Below, one piece after another: positions 8,000-16,884 of a stretch of 64,000 nucleotides of DNA. The stretch is taken from positions 1 through 64,000 of the forward strand of contig JABCYQ010000011.1 in assembly GCA_013290125.1 (NCBI GenBank). Direction: 5' to 3'. A model generated the notes under the pieces. That model ran no database searches. It was not told the DNA's origin and saw only the letters and a program-made list of their open reading frames with translations. A program made the translations under genes and the position numbers. Origin of the DNA: Vulcanimicrobiota bacterium (lineage in GTDB: Bacteria; Vulcanimicrobiota; Vulcanimicrobiia; Eremiobacterales; Eremiobacteraceae). Every line of letters begins with the position of its first letter. The stretch's first letter is position 1.

Positions 8000-8932
8000 G
8001 TGAGTTTCGCCAAGGATGCCAGAGCCGGCCTGACCGCTTCGCCGAAAACGCTCCCAGCTAAATATTTCTACGACGAACTCGGATCGGCGCTCTTCGAGGC
8101 GATCTGTCTGTTGCCGGAATACTACCTGACGCGCGCTGAAGACGAGATCCTCAAACAGCATGCCGGCGAGATCGTGAAATCGGTCGGCGGAACGTTCGAC
8201 ATCGTCGAACTCGGAAGCGGCAGTGCGCTGAAGACTCGCCACATCATCGCGGCCGCACTCGCGAATCAACCAACGCTTACGTATCGTCCCATCGATATTT
8301 CGACGACCGCGCTCGAGGCGAGTGCGGAATCGCTTAGCCGCGAGTTTCCTGCGCTCAAGGTAAGCGGCGTCGCCGCCGACTATTTCGAGGGTCTGAAACG
8401 GATCTCGCGCGAGAGCGATGGGCGGCGCCTCGCGTTGTTCTTGGGCTCGAACGTCGGCAACTTCGAACCGCACGTCGCGATCGCCGTGCTGCGCGAACTG
8501 CGCGGCGTGCTTGCGCCCGGCGATGCGCTGCTGCTCGGTGCCGACCTCCGAAAGGATCGCTCGGTGCTTGAAGCAGCGTACGACGATCCGCTCGGCGTCA
8601 CCGCTTCGTTCAACCTCAACGTCCTGGCTCGCATCAACCGGGAATTGGGCGGCGAATTCGACCTCGACCAATTCGATCATCTGGCGCGCTACGATGAGCC
8701 GAACGGAAGAATGGAGATGCACCTCGTGAGCAGGCAGGCGCAGACCGTGCGGGTCAATGCGCTAGAGCTTGAGGTCAAATTCGCAGAGGGTGAGACGATC
8801 CACACGGAGTCATCTTACAAGTACGATAAGCCGACGCTCCGGGCGTTAGCCGCTGGCGGCGGTTTCGACCTCGTCCACACGTGGACCGATTCAGCCAAGC
8901 GCTTCAGCAGCAGCCTCCTCCGCGCGGTGTAG
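8000..8932 (+). CDS. egtD: L-histidine N-alpha-methyltransferase family protein (EgtD-like)
   Basis: 310 residues from a GTG at 8000; EgtD proteins are about 320 residues. The frame is open upstream to 7898, but homologous sequence starts only near TLPAKYFYDELGSALFEAI, typical of this family. SAM-binding motif VELGSGSALKTRHII and the later LFLGSNVGNFEP match EgtD (motif I and the GNF motif). EgtD trimethylates histidine to hercynine with SAM, the first step of ergothioneine synthesis. EgtB, the sulfoxide synthase usually next to it, is not in the window, so the pathway is unproven and another small-molecule methylation is possible. No strong ribosome-binding site is seen. Confidence 0.8.
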   Translation: MSFAKDARAGLTASPKTLPAKYFYDELGSALFEAICLLPEYYLTRAEDEILKQHAGEIVKSVGGTFDIVELGSGSALKTRHIIAAALANQPTLTYRPIDISTTALEASAESLSREFPALKVSGVAADYFEGLKRISRESDGRRLALFLGSNVGNFEPHVAIAVLRELRGVLAPGDALLLGADLRKDRSVLEAAYDDPLGVTASFNLNVLARINRELGGEFDLDQFDHLARYDEPNGRMEMHLVSRQAQTVRVNALELEVKFAEGETIHTESSYKYDKPTLRALAAGGGFDLVHTWTDSAKRFSSSLLRAV

Positions 8933-8970
8933 CGAAAGGGCCCTTCAGCCGGGAAGTGCAATCGGGAAGT

Positions 8971-9032
8971 GCAACCGAGGGGTTGCGTTTGGTTTGGGTT
9001 TGTGTTACACTGATGCGCAACCAGGAGGTTGC
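8971..9032 (+). promoter_or_regulatory. promoter with twin GCAACC-N4-GGTTGC operators
   Basis: Two perfect inverted repeats GCAACC-N4-GGTTGC occur at 8971-8986 and 9017-9032, 46 bp centre to centre. Between them lies a plausible sigma-70 promoter: -35 TTGCGT at 8983-8988, a 17-bp spacer and -10 TACACT at 9006-9011. Operator 1 overlaps the -35; operator 2 covers the AGGAGG ribosome-binding site of the downstream gene. The obvious binder is the ArsR repressor encoded in the same operon. Confidence 0.8.
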
Positions 9033-9034
9033 AC

Positions 9035-9532
9035 ATGACAGTATCTACCGATCGCATCGAAAAACAGTTGGTTTTGAGCGCGCCGCAGGAGCGGGTTTGG
9101 CGCGCGATCAGCGACGCAAAGCAATTTGGCAGCTGGTTCGGCATGGACCTGAACGGCACGTTTGCAACGGGCGCACACGTGACAGGGAAGATCAAACCCA
9201 CGACGGTTGACGCTGAAGTGGCGAAGATGCAAGAGAAATACGCCGGGACGCCTGTCTCCTTTTTCGTCGAACGCGTGGAACCTATGCGCGTGCTGTCGTT
9301 TCGTTGGCATCCCTTCGCGCTCGATCCCGCAGTCGACTACTCAAAGGAACCGATGACTACCGTGACGTTCACGCTTGAGCCGGCCGAAGGCGGCACAAAG
9401 CTGACGGTTGTCGAGTCGGGCTTCGATGCGATTCCGATCGATCGTCGTGTCGACGCGTTCGAAGCCAACGAAGAGGGTTGGAGCATGATCGTGCAGCTCG
9501 TCGAGAAATACATCCTGCTCCCGCAGTCATGA
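9035..9532 (+). CDS. SRPBCC / AHSA1-domain protein
   Basis: 165 residues. The ATG at 9035 is chosen over the TTG at 9029 because AGGAGG (9023-9028) sits 6 nt upstream. The sequence follows the Aha1-like START fold: KQLVLSAPQERVWRAISDAKQFGSWFG, then SFRWHPFALDP, TVTFTLEP and GGTKLTVVESGFD. Such proteins bind a hydrophobic ligand in a deep cavity; no enzyme activity is established. It overlaps the ArsR gene by 4 bases (ATGA). SRPBCC-ArsR pairs are a common arrangement in which the ArsR controls the operon. The ligand is unknown. Confidence 0.88.
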   Translation: MTVSTDRIEKQLVLSAPQERVWRAISDAKQFGSWFGMDLNGTFATGAHVTGKIKPTTVDAEVAKMQEKYAGTPVSFFVERVEPMRVLSFRWHPFALDPAVDYSKEPMTTVTFTLEPAEGGTKLTVVESGFDAIPIDRRVDAFEANEEGWSMIVQLVEKYILLPQS

Positions 9533-9834
9533 GCGTCGCCCCGATCCTTGCGGCGCTTGGTGACGAATCGCGCTTGCAGATCGTCATCAAGCTCTGCAAA
9601 GGCGGCCCGCTCTCCGTAACCAAGCTCGCGGAAGACGCCGATATTTCGCGGCAAGCCGTAACAAAACACATGCAGGCTCTCTTCGAAGCCGGCCTGGTGC
9701 GCAGCCAACGCCACGGCAGGGAGCGGATCTGGCAACTCGAGCCCAAGCGCCTCGAAGAAGTGCGACGCTACTTGGCCAAGATTTCAAAGCAGTGGGATCA
9801 AGCGTTGACCCGTTTGAAATCGTTTGTGGAATGA
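9529..9834 (+). CDS. ArsR-family winged-helix transcriptional regulator
   Basis: 101 residues from the ATG at 9529, which overlaps the SRPBCC stop (ATGA). The winged helix spans most of it: ILAALGDESRLQIV, recognition helix ISRQAVTKHMQAL and wing RHGRERIWQLE. No cysteine metal site of the ArsR/SmtB type is present; the only cysteine lies in IKLCKGG. A non-metal signal is therefore likely, perhaps through the partner SRPBCC protein. It probably represses its own operon through the two palindromes at 8971-9032. Confidence 0.9.
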   Translation: MSVAPILAALGDESRLQIVIKLCKGGPLSVTKLAEDADISRQAVTKHMQALFEAGLVRSQRHGRERIWQLEPKRLEEVRRYLAKISKQWDQALTRLKSFVE

Positions 9835-9843
9835 AGGGCGCCT

Positions 9844-10461
9844 TCAGTCCGCGGTGCGGAGGCGGCGTTCGGTCAGCCGCAACAACCCGTCGACGACGAG
9901 CGCGAGTGCAACGCAGGCAACCGTTCCCGCGATCGCCTTCGGCAGATTGTTCTGATCGATGCCGGCGAGGATCAACGTTCCTAACCCTCCCGCATCCACG
10001 AGCGCTGCTATCGACGCGATGAAGATCACGGCGACTGCCGCGACGCGCAACCCGCCGACGATCACCGGAAGCGCGAGCGGGAACTCGACGCGCCACAGCA
10101 CCTGCGCGCCGTTCATGCCGATGCCGCGCGCGGATTCCACCACCGCGGGGTCGACGCCGACGATGCCCGCGACGACGCTGTTGATGAGGATGACGATCGC
10201 GTATGCGGCGAGACCCGTGACGGCCGGCGCAAATCCGAGACCTAAAGAGGGCACGAGCAGCGCGAACAACGCGAGGCTCGGCACCGCGTAGACCGCACCC
10301 AATAGCGCGAGTGCGGCTGGGCGGACGGTGCGCGCGCGAGCGAGCACGATGCCGATCGGGAGCGCCACCACGACCGCGATCGCAAGCGCAGTTCCAGCAA
10401 GTTCGACGTGCTGCAATAAAGCTTCGAACACGGCGCCAGGATGCGACAGAAGATACGACAT
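9844..10461 (-). CDS. osmoprotectant ABC transporter permease (OpuCB/OpuCD-like)
   Basis: 205 residues from the ATG at 10461. Longer frames would overlap the ATPase gene, and this start lies 4 bp after its stop. The protein has about five hydrophobic segments and the BPD_transp_1 EAA-type loop (ESARGIGMNGAQVLWRVEFPLALPVIVGG), followed by GGLGTLILAGIDQNN, as in ProW/OpuCB permeases for glycine betaine, choline or carnitine. It is the last gene of a four-gene minus-strand operon with two permeases, like opuCA-CB-CC-CD. It would form the membrane channel together with the other permease. Confidence 0.9.
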   Translation of the reverse strand: MSYLLSHPGAVFEALLQHVELAGTALAIAVVVALPIGIVLARARTVRPAALALLGAVYAVPSLALFALLVPSLGLGFAPAVTGLAAYAIVILINSVVAGIVGVDPAVVESARGIGMNGAQVLWRVEFPLALPVIVGGLRVAAVAVIFIASIAALVDAGGLGTLILAGIDQNNLPKAIAGTVACVALALVVDGLLRLTERRLRTAD

Positions 10462-10465
10462 CTGC

Positions 10466-11440
10466 CTACGACGCAGTCGCGCCGCGGCGAGCAGCGCGAA
10501 GAATACCGGCGACCGTGATGACTCCGCGCAGATCGGCGCCGTCGCGCACGGCAAGCCGCGCAGCGCCGTCTAAGAGAAGCGAAAGCGCGTCGCCCAGCGA
10601 CGCATGCGAATCGACGGATGGCTCATCGGCGGCATCAGTTTCGCCGGCCGGTTCCAGCGCGGCGCTGACGTGGATCGCGCGCAGACGTCGCACGACGTCG
10701 TCCGCGCCGATAAGATCCGAGACGAACGCCGTGGCCGGGCGTGCGAGCATCGCAAGCGGCGGCGCGCTCTGTTCGACGCGGCCATCGCGCATGACGATCA
10801 GCAGGTCGGCGAGCCGGAACGCTTCGTCGACATCATGCGTCACGAATAGCACGGTCCGCGCGCGCTGGGCATGCAGCGCCGCGACTTCGTCTTGGAGATG
10901 CGTTCGTTCGATCGCGTCGACAGCGCCGAACGGCTCGTCCATCAAAAGGATCGGCGGATCGGCAGCAAGCGCACGCGCAAGCCCCACTCGCTGTTGTTGC
11001 CCGCCCGAGAGCGCGCGCGGCCGACGTTCCCGGTACTCAGCCGGCGGGAGATGGACGACGTCGATCAGCTCATCGACGCGCCGGCGGATCTGCGCGTCGT
11101 CTTGCCCGACGAGCCGCGGAACGGTCGCGATATTCTCGGAAACGGTCATGTGCGGGAAGAGGCCGACGTTTTGGATCACGTAGCCCATGCCGCGGCGCAA
11201 GCGCACGGGGTCCACGCTCGCGGTATCGACGCCCCCCACAAAGATAAAACCCGACGAAGGCTCGATCAGGCGATTGACGGTCTTGAGCAGCGTCGTCTTC
11301 CCGCAGCCTGACGGACCGAGGATCACCGCGAAGGTGCCGCCCGGAATAGAAAGCGTCACGCCGTTCACCGCCGCCCGCGCAGCGCCGCCAAACGTCTTGA
11401 CGACGTCGTCGAATCGGATCTCCGGCGGAGATGCGCTCAA
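10466..11440 (-). CDS. osmoprotectant ABC transporter ATP-binding protein (OpuCA/ProV-like)
   Basis: 324 residues. Walker A GPSGCGKT (42-49), Q-loop in YVIQNVGLFPHM, signature LSGGQQQR, Walker B ILLMDEPFGAVD and switch histidine in VTHDVDEA are all present, so the ATPase should be active. The C-terminal ~90 residues look like a single degenerate CBS-type module (LRGVITVAGILRA), as in ProV/OpuCA proteins that sense ionic strength. The ATG overlaps the substrate-binding-protein stop by 4 bases. It energises uptake of a compatible solute. Confidence 0.93.
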   Translation of the reverse strand: MSASPPEIRFDDVVKTFGGAARAAVNGVTLSIPGGTFAVILGPSGCGKTTLLKTVNRLIEPSSGFIFVGGVDTASVDPVRLRRGMGYVIQNVGLFPHMTVSENIATVPRLVGQDDAQIRRRVDELIDVVHLPPAEYRERRPRALSGGQQQRVGLARALAADPPILLMDEPFGAVDAIERTHLQDEVAALHAQRARTVLFVTHDVDEAFRLADLLIVMRDGRVEQSAPPLAMLARPATAFVSDLIGADDVVRRLRAIHVSAALEPAGETDAADEPSVDSHASLGDALSLLLDGAARLAVRDGADLRGVITVAGILRAARRGATAS

Positions 11441-12360
11441 CGCGACGGCGATAGCACGACGCGCATGAAGAAATCACGCGCGACGTCTGCGGGGTCCTCG
11501 CCGTTGCCATCCACGCGCCAGTTCATGCGGCGCATGGCAGGGTCGGTCAGCAGCGGCGCGATCGGATCGAGCGCCGGCGCGATATTTGGAAAGCGCTTCA
11601 ACGCGTCGAGCCGTACGACCGGCGCGACTTGATATGGCGGAAAGAACTTGCGATCGTCTGCGAGCACGACGAGCTTGTCAGCGTCGATTTCGCCGTCCGT
11701 CGCAAAGGCGAGCGCGACGTCGACCTGGCCGGCGAGCAGCGCCTTATATTTCAACCCGAGCGCCGTGACCTTGACGTCGGCGAAATGGAAACCGCCGTAC
11801 GCGCGCTGTAATCCCGGCAGCCCGTCGGGCCGCTGCAAGAATTCGACGCCGGCGCCCAAGCGCAAGTGCGGCGCCAGGCGCGCACATTGCGAGAGCGTGC
11901 GCAAACCGCTCTTCTGAGCGAACGCGGAGGTGATCGCAAGTGCTTGCGAGTCGTTCATGCGAGCCGGCGCGAGCCACGTCATCGCGTACTGCGCTTCGTA
12001 CGCCGCTTTCACGGCGTCGAAGACTTTGGACGGGTCGCTCATCGGCGGCCGCTTCAGCTGGACGACAAGCCCAGTGCCCGTGTACTCCGGATACAGATCG
12101 ATGTCGCCGCGCTGCATCGCCTCCATCGCGATCGGCGTGGCGCCGAGATTCAGATGACGTTCGACTGAGTAGCCGGCGTGTTCGAGCGCGATCGCGTAGA
12201 GTTCGCCGAGCACGAGCTCTTCAGTGAAATCCTTTGAGCCGACTTTCACCGACGGCGGGCGAGTCGCGCACGAACCCGCGAACAGCGCCATTCCGGTTAA
12301 CACGGAAAGCGCGGAGCCGCGCGACATGACTGGCACGGAAGACATGAGCTTGCGTATCAC
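11437..12360 (-). CDS. osmoprotectant ABC transporter substrate-binding lipoprotein (OpuCC-like)
   Basis: About 307 residues from a GTG at 12360, 4 bp after the upstream permease stop; an ATG at 12345 is an equal alternative. The N-terminus has a signal peptide ending in a lipobox-like FAGSC. The mature protein has the OpuAC/QAT family motifs VGSKDFTEELVLGELYAIALE, GDIDLYPEYTGTG and VDVALAFATDGEI. The family binds quaternary ammonium solutes through aromatic residues. It is tethered to a membrane and delivers the ligand to the two permeases encoded on either side of the gene set. Confidence 0.9.
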   Translation of the reverse strand: MIRKLMSSVPVMSRGSALSVLTGMALFAGSCATRPPSVKVGSKDFTEELVLGELYAIALEHAGYSVERHLNLGATPIAMEAMQRGDIDLYPEYTGTGLVVQLKRPPMSDPSKVFDAVKAAYEAQYAMTWLAPARMNDSQALAITSAFAQKSGLRTLSQCARLAPHLRLGAGVEFLQRPDGLPGLQRAYGGFHFADVKVTALGLKYKALLAGQVDVALAFATDGEIDADKLVVLADDRKFFPPYQVAPVVRLDALKRFPNIAPALDPIAPLLTDPAMRRMNWRVDGNGEDPADVARDFFMRVVLSPSR

Positions 12361-12364
12361 GACC

Positions 12365-13000
12365 TCACGACCTCGCGACCGCGAGACGCTCGCCCGCGGA
12401 GAAAGCCGCCGCGGCCGCGACCGCAAGCAGTGCAGCTAAGAGAGAGCCGACGAGCAATTCAGCGGGTTGCTCAAGTTCGAGACCGGCCATGATGATATCG
12501 CCCAATCCGCCCGCGCCGATGAGCGTCGCTAGCGTCGCCGACGCGACGACTTCGATGGAAGCCAGCCGTAAGCCCGAAAAGACGACGGGCAACGCGAGCG
12601 GCGTCTGCACGCGCAAGAGGATCTGCGCATCGGACATGCCCATCGCGCGGGCGGCTTCGATCGCGTATTGATCGACGCCGCGAAATGCGATGTCGGTATT
12701 GACGAGGATCGGCGGACATGCAAGCACGATCAGCGCGATCAACGCGCTTGTGAAGCCGAGCCCAAGCCATGGAAGAACGAACGCAAGCAATGCGAGGCTC
12801 GGGATGACGCGCACCGCATTGACTGCGGTGATCACCGATCGCCCCCACGGCCTACGTGACGCGGCGACGCCGAGCGGCAGACAGATGGCCGATGCCGCCG
12901 CGATCGCGGCCGCACTCAATGCGATGTGCTGGCGCAGCGCGACGACGATCTCCGGCCGGTGAGAAAGCGCGAAATCCAACGACTGAGCGACCAGATGCAC
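12365..13000 (-). CDS. osmoprotectant ABC transporter permease (first of two)
   Basis: About 211 residues from the GTG at 13000. Longer in-frame starts exist up to 13177, but they would run into the PilZ gene and lack permease homology; the N-terminal boundary is therefore uncertain. The EAA-type loop is visible (EAARAMGMSDAQILLRVQTPLALPVVF), then GGLGDIIMAGLELEQ. Hydrophobic segments fit a 5-6 helix ProW-like permease. It leads the operon permease, binding protein, ATPase, permease. A PilZ gene ends 50 bp upstream on the same strand. Confidence 0.87.
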   Translation of the reverse strand: MHLVAQSLDFALSHRPEIVVALRQHIALSAAAIAAASAICLPLGVAASRRPWGRSVITAVNAVRVIPSLALLAFVLPWLGLGFTSALIALIVLACPPILVNTDIAFRGVDQYAIEAARAMGMSDAQILLRVQTPLALPVVFSGLRLASIEVVASATLATLIGAGGLGDIIMAGLELEQPAELLVGSLLAALLAVAAAAAFSAGERLAVARS

Positions 13001-13050
13001 GACGCGGCCGTTCTGCGGCGCGGCGGACGCTGCCTGGTTCGCGAGCGGCG

Positions 13051-13482
13051 TTAGGCGGGTTCGGCTCCGTGCGAGAATGGCTGCACGCCGTAGGCTCGGC
13101 CGTGGCGTTCTTGTGCGACGTAGTTGGAGATCTTGATCCGTGTTTCCGGACGCAGATCCATGAAGCGCAGACCGCAACGCGTCTGATAGCTGCTCTGCTG
13201 CTTCAAGACATAGACGACTCTAGCGGCTTGCTCAAAGCGAAGCGTTGGCGCGAGGTTCACGTTAAGCACGACGGATTCGCCGACGTGGAATACCGTAGCG
13301 GTGCGGATGCACGCTCCAGTCGATGAGAGATCTTCGAGCAACGCTGGCTGGTCGGCCGATGTCGAAGCAAGACGCATGCGCACAGGATGGCTGACCATGA
13401 GCCGTATGGCTTGGCGCGGTGTGCCGTTCTGTCCGCCGCGGCGGCCGCCGAAGACCTGGCGAAGGGAATCCATAAGCGACAT
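13051..13482 (-). CDS. PilZ-domain c-di-GMP-binding protein
   Basis: 143 residues. The PilZ fold is recognised from RQAIRLMVSHPVRMRL and the canonical D/NxSxxG motif in DLSSTGACI, followed by the beta-barrel VVLNVNLAP, RVVYVLKQ and CGLRFMDL. The arginine-rich start (GRRGG, RQAIR) can supply the RxxxR c-di-GMP contact. Such stand-alone PilZ proteins act as c-di-GMP effectors of motility, pili or polysaccharide export. The EAL-CBS-GGDEF gene lies about 4 kb away. The gene is divergent from the histidine kinase. Confidence 0.87.
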   Translation of the reverse strand: MSLMDSLRQVFGGRRGGQNGTPRQAIRLMVSHPVRMRLASTSADQPALLEDLSSTGACIRTATVFHVGESVVLNVNLAPTLRFEQAARVVYVLKQQSSYQTRCGLRFMDLRPETRIKISNYVAQERHGRAYGVQPFSHGAEPA

Positions 13483-13648
13483 AATTCGTCAATCCGTTGA
13501 CTGCGCGACTCCGGTAACTGAAAGACTACGAAATACAGCTCCGTGTGACGTGCATCATAGATTTGGGTCCAATGGAGTGTCAATCCTATAGGGCTGGCGG
13601 GGCAGAGTTGTTCCCTCCACGTCCCTACGTTTGCCGATACCCTATACA

Positions 13649-16132
13649 ATGAGCGCGCTTCGACGGGCGGGCATCGCTCGTCCGCCTTCTCATTCTGAAC
13701 GCCTTCAAGCGTCCCGCAATACGAGCATTGCCGGCCTCGCCGAGTCTTTGACCTCGCTTTTCTCACTAGTGACGCACGCGCGCGACGAGCGGGCTGTCTT
13801 GTACGTGCCACAGTCCGATCTCGAGCCGGAGCTGCGCATCGCTGCGCAAGATGGCAAGATCGTCGTCGGCTACGACGCGCTTACGGCTGAAGAGGAACAC
13901 GCGCTCGTCTGTTGCGTCGCCGGGCTCCCGTCGCCTATGCCGGGCGGATCGATCCAGCGTGTGCTTGTCGACGACGTCTGCATCGCCGCCGTTAGCATCT
14001 CGCGCAGGTCGGAGTCCGACGCGGACGACGTCGCGTTCGCCTCGCGCTCCCGCCGCGCCGCAGCCCAAGTAGCCGCGCTGCTCGAACTGGAGCGCGCGCG
14101 CACGGCGTTGCGCAGAACGCAATTGCGAGGACTCGCCGCATCCGTCGAATCGTTGCGCGAATCGGCGCACCTCGAATCCGTCGTCGCCAACAGCGGCAAC
14201 CCGATTTTCGTGGTCGACCGTCGCGGCTTCGTCACCGGGTGGAATACGTCCGCCGAACGGCAATTCGGCTTCAAGGCAGATGAAGCGATCGGCCGAGCGC
14301 TCAACGACCTCGTCGTGCCGCCGCACCTGCATCGCGTCGCGGTCAACGTGCTCAAGCGCGCGCGCGCCGGTGAGAGCATGGAACTCGAGACCGATCTTCG
14401 CTCCAAAAACGGCTCGACGGGCTGCTACATCTTGACGGCCTCGCCCGTGACCGACGAGCACGGCGACGTCGTCGCCGTGAGCGGAGTGCTCAAAGACATC
14501 TCGCTGCGCAAAGACGGCGAGGCGGCCATCAACCGTTTCAATGTCCAACTCAAAGGCGTCAACGACGTCAGCGCCGCGTTGCACGGCGCCGCCAACCTCA
14601 ACGCCGTGCTTCATGACACGCTCGTCTCGACGCTCTCCATCTTAGATGCCGATGGCGCCGTGCTCTGGCGCTTCGACCCTCAGCGCGGCGCTCTCAACGC
14701 CGTGACCAGCGCGGGTATTGCGCCGACGGACATGACGACGGCAGAAAGAACGATTGCCGGCGATTCCGACAGCGCACTTCGGCGCTCGATCGCGCGGGGA
14801 GAAATCGTTGTCATCGACGACATCAAGATGAGCGATCTAGCCGCGGGCGTAAAGCGCGTCGCAGCGGAACTCGAAGTGAACCAAGTCGTCGCATTGCCGT
14901 TGTTGGATCGCGGCCGCGTGGTGGGGGCGCTGGAACTTGTCTCGCGCGTGGCGCGCCGATTCTCGTCCACCGATCTCGAGACGATGCGACTCGTCCAGGG
15001 CCAGCTCGCGCTCGCGTTCGGGCGCGCGAAGATGTTCGACGAGATCCGCGATCAGAAATCGACGCTCGAACAAGTCCTCGCGGGCACAGCGGACGGTGTG
15101 TACGTCACGGCGGCGGACGGTTCGATCATCCTTTGGAACGTCGCAGCCGCCCGAATCGCAGGAGTGCCCGAAGACGAGGCCATGGCGCAGGGGTACAGCG
15201 TCGTCAGCGGCGTCGATCGGCGCGGACGATCGCTCGAAGATCTGGATCGGGCAGCGTTCGACGCGGCTTCAGCCGACAGCGCGTCGCGGCAGACGGTCCA
15301 GAACTACGAAGTCTACTTCGGCAAGACGTCGCGCTGGGTGGCGGTTTCCGCGTCGCCGCTTCGCGACGCCGCTGGCGCGGTGACGGCGATGGTCCACGCG
15401 TTTCGCGACATCACGGCCGCGCGCGAAGTCGAACAGCTGAAAGCGGACTTCATCAGCACGGTGAGCCACGAATTACGCACGCCGCTGACCTCGATCAAAG
15501 GCGCTACCGCGCTGCTCTTCGAGCAAGTGCCCGCCGATGCGAGCGGCGCGCTCGAACTTTTGCAGATGGTCCGCAACAATTCCGAGCGTCTTCTGCGGCT
15601 CATCAACGATCTGTTGGATGCGTCGAAGATCGAAGCTGGCAAGCTGACGATCCGCAAGCAGCCGTGCGACCCGACGCGTTTGCTCGAGCGCGCCGTCGCC
15701 GGCGTCGCGGGTTACGCCGAAGAGTACGGCGTTGCCGTGACGGCGGATTTCGCGCGCGGTCTGGCGCCGGTCGTCGTGGATCCGGATCGCGTCGAGCAGA
15801 TCATGTCGAATTTGATCTCCAACGCGGTGAAGTATTCCCATCGCGGCGACGCCGTCACGGTGCGCGTTCGCTCCGACGGCCCGTTCCTGCGCGTGGACGT
15901 CATCGATACCGGCGTCGGCATACCATCGTCCGCGTTACCGCGGCTTTTCGAGAAGTTTTCGCAAGTCGACCGCGGCGGGCGCAATCGTCCGGGGACAGGT
16001 CTCGGCCTGGTCATCTCAAAGGGATTGATCGAAGCGCACGGTGGCAGCATCTCGGTGTCGAGCACCGAAGGCGAAGGCACGACGTTCACGTTTACGTTAC
16101 CGTTCGCGAAACGCGGCGCAGACCGCGCATGA
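13649..16132 (+). CDS. orphan PAS/GAF sensor histidine kinase
   Basis: 827 residues from the ATG at 13649 (TTG at 13631 is an alternative). Predicted order: an N-terminal region of ~150 residues without clear homology, a PAS domain (~165-290, NPIFVVDRRGFVTGWNTSAERQFGF), a GAF domain (~300-450), a second PAS (~460-585), HisKA with phospho-accepting histidine in STVSHELRTPLTS (about residue 607), and HATPase_c with N box NLISNAVKYS, G1 DTGVGIP and G2 GTGLGLVI. No membrane segment is obvious, so it is probably a cytoplasmic sensor. No response regulator lies next to it. A weak promoter candidate is TTGGGT-18-TATAGG at 13563-13592. Confidence 0.93.
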   Translation: MSALRRAGIARPPSHSERLQASRNTSIAGLAESLTSLFSLVTHARDERAVLYVPQSDLEPELRIAAQDGKIVVGYDALTAEEEHALVCCVAGLPSPMPGGSIQRVLVDDVCIAAVSISRRSESDADDVAFASRSRRAAAQVAALLELERARTALRRTQLRGLAASVESLRESAHLESVVANSGNPIFVVDRRGFVTGWNTSAERQFGFKADEAIGRALNDLVVPPHLHRVAVNVLKRARAGESMELETDLRSKNGSTGCYILTASPVTDEHGDVVAVSGVLKDISLRKDGEAAINRFNVQLKGVNDVSAALHGAANLNAVLHDTLVSTLSILDADGAVLWRFDPQRGALNAVTSAGIAPTDMTTAERTIAGDSDSALRRSIARGEIVVIDDIKMSDLAAGVKRVAAELEVNQVVALPLLDRGRVVGALELVSRVARRFSSTDLETMRLVQGQLALAFGRAKMFDEIRDQKSTLEQVLAGTADGVYVTAADGSIILWNVAAARIAGVPEDEAMAQGYSVVSGVDRRGRSLEDLDRAAFDAASADSASRQTVQNYEVYFGKTSRWVAVSASPLRDAAGAVTAMVHAFRDITAAREVEQLKADFISTVSHELRTPLTSIKGATALLFEQVPADASGALELLQMVRNNSERLLRLINDLLDASKIEAGKLTIRKQPCDPTRLLERAVAGVAGYAEEYGVAVTADFARGLAPVVVDPDRVEQIMSNLISNAVKYSHRGDAVTVRVRSDGPFLRVDVIDTGVGIPSSALPRLFEKFSQVDRGGRNRPGTGLGLVISKGLIEAHGGSISVSSTEGEGTTFTFTLPFAKRGADRA

Positions 16133-16166
16133 GTGCGACCCTCTTTCAGCGTAAGAGGCGGCACTG

Positions 16167-16868
16167 GTGAAAAAGCGACAGATCATCGCGATGGGCGGAG
16201 GTGGCTTCTCGTCGGCACCGGACGATCGCCGTCTCGATCGCTACGTGCTCGAGTCCACCGGATTGCAGCGGCCGAAGATCTGCTTCATCCCGACCGCTAG
16301 CGGCGACGCGTTGACGTATATCGAACGATTCTACAATACGTTCGGCACGCTCGTGTGCGCACCGGCGCACCTCTCGCTCTTCGATCCGCCGAGTGCGGAT
16401 CTGCGCTCGTTCATCTTCGAGCACGACGCCTTGTATGTCGGCGGCGGCAACACGAAGAACATGCTCGCTCTCTGGCGCGAATGGTCGCTCGACGGCATTC
16501 TGCGCGAAGCGTACGATTCGGGAATTGTGCTCGCCGGATTGAGCGCCGGGTCGATCTGCTGGTTCGATTCGGGCGTGACCGATTCAGTGCCCGGTCCGCT
16601 GACGCCGCTCCAGTGCCTCGGATTCTTGCGCGGAAGCAATTGCCCGCACTACGACGTCGAGCCCGAACGCCGTCCGGCGTTTCACCGGATGGTCTCCGAA
16701 GGCGCGCTTCCCGAGGGCATCGCGGCCGACGACGGGGTCGCGCTGCACTACGTCGATGAGGCGCTGCACACGATCGTCAGCGCGACTCCGACCGGTGCGG
16801 CGTATCGCGTCGCACCATCATCGGCCGGCGCGGTCGAAACCCAGCTAGCGGTATCGCGACTCCCGTAA
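16167..16868 (+). CDS. pepE: peptidase E / alpha-aspartyl dipeptidase (S51)
   Basis: 233 residues from a GTG at 16167, 34 bp after the kinase. MAMGGGG-type start (IIAMGGGGFS), YVGGGNTKNMLALWRE and the nucleophile motif GLSAGSICWF are typical of the S51 family (catalytic Ser in SAGS, with partners in NCPHYDVEPER). Dipeptidase E cleaves N-terminal Asp dipeptides in the cytoplasm; related cyanophycinases degrade storage polymer, but this protein has the short PepE length and no signal peptide. It ends in a repeat cluster shared with the convergent EAL gene. Confidence 0.88.
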   Translation: MKKRQIIAMGGGGFSSAPDDRRLDRYVLESTGLQRPKICFIPTASGDALTYIERFYNTFGTLVCAPAHLSLFDPPSADLRSFIFEHDALYVGGGNTKNMLALWREWSLDGILREAYDSGIVLAGLSAGSICWFDSGVTDSVPGPLTPLQCLGFLRGSNCPHYDVEPERRPAFHRMVSEGALPEGIAADDGVALHYVDEALHTIVSATPTGAAYRVAPSSAGAVETQLAVSRLP

Positions 16869-16884
16869 TTTCTTGAAGGACCCA

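Noticed and set aside
1574-13000. A functional link between the Rieske/oxidase pair and the OpuC transporter (import and breakdown of betaine)
   Set aside because: They are 6 kb apart with unrelated genes between and no shared regulatory site seen; attractive but unsupported.
13488-13501. GTCAA-TCCG-TTGAC inverted repeat upstream of the PilZ gene
   Set aside because: Only 5-bp arms and too near the PilZ start to call an operator with confidence.
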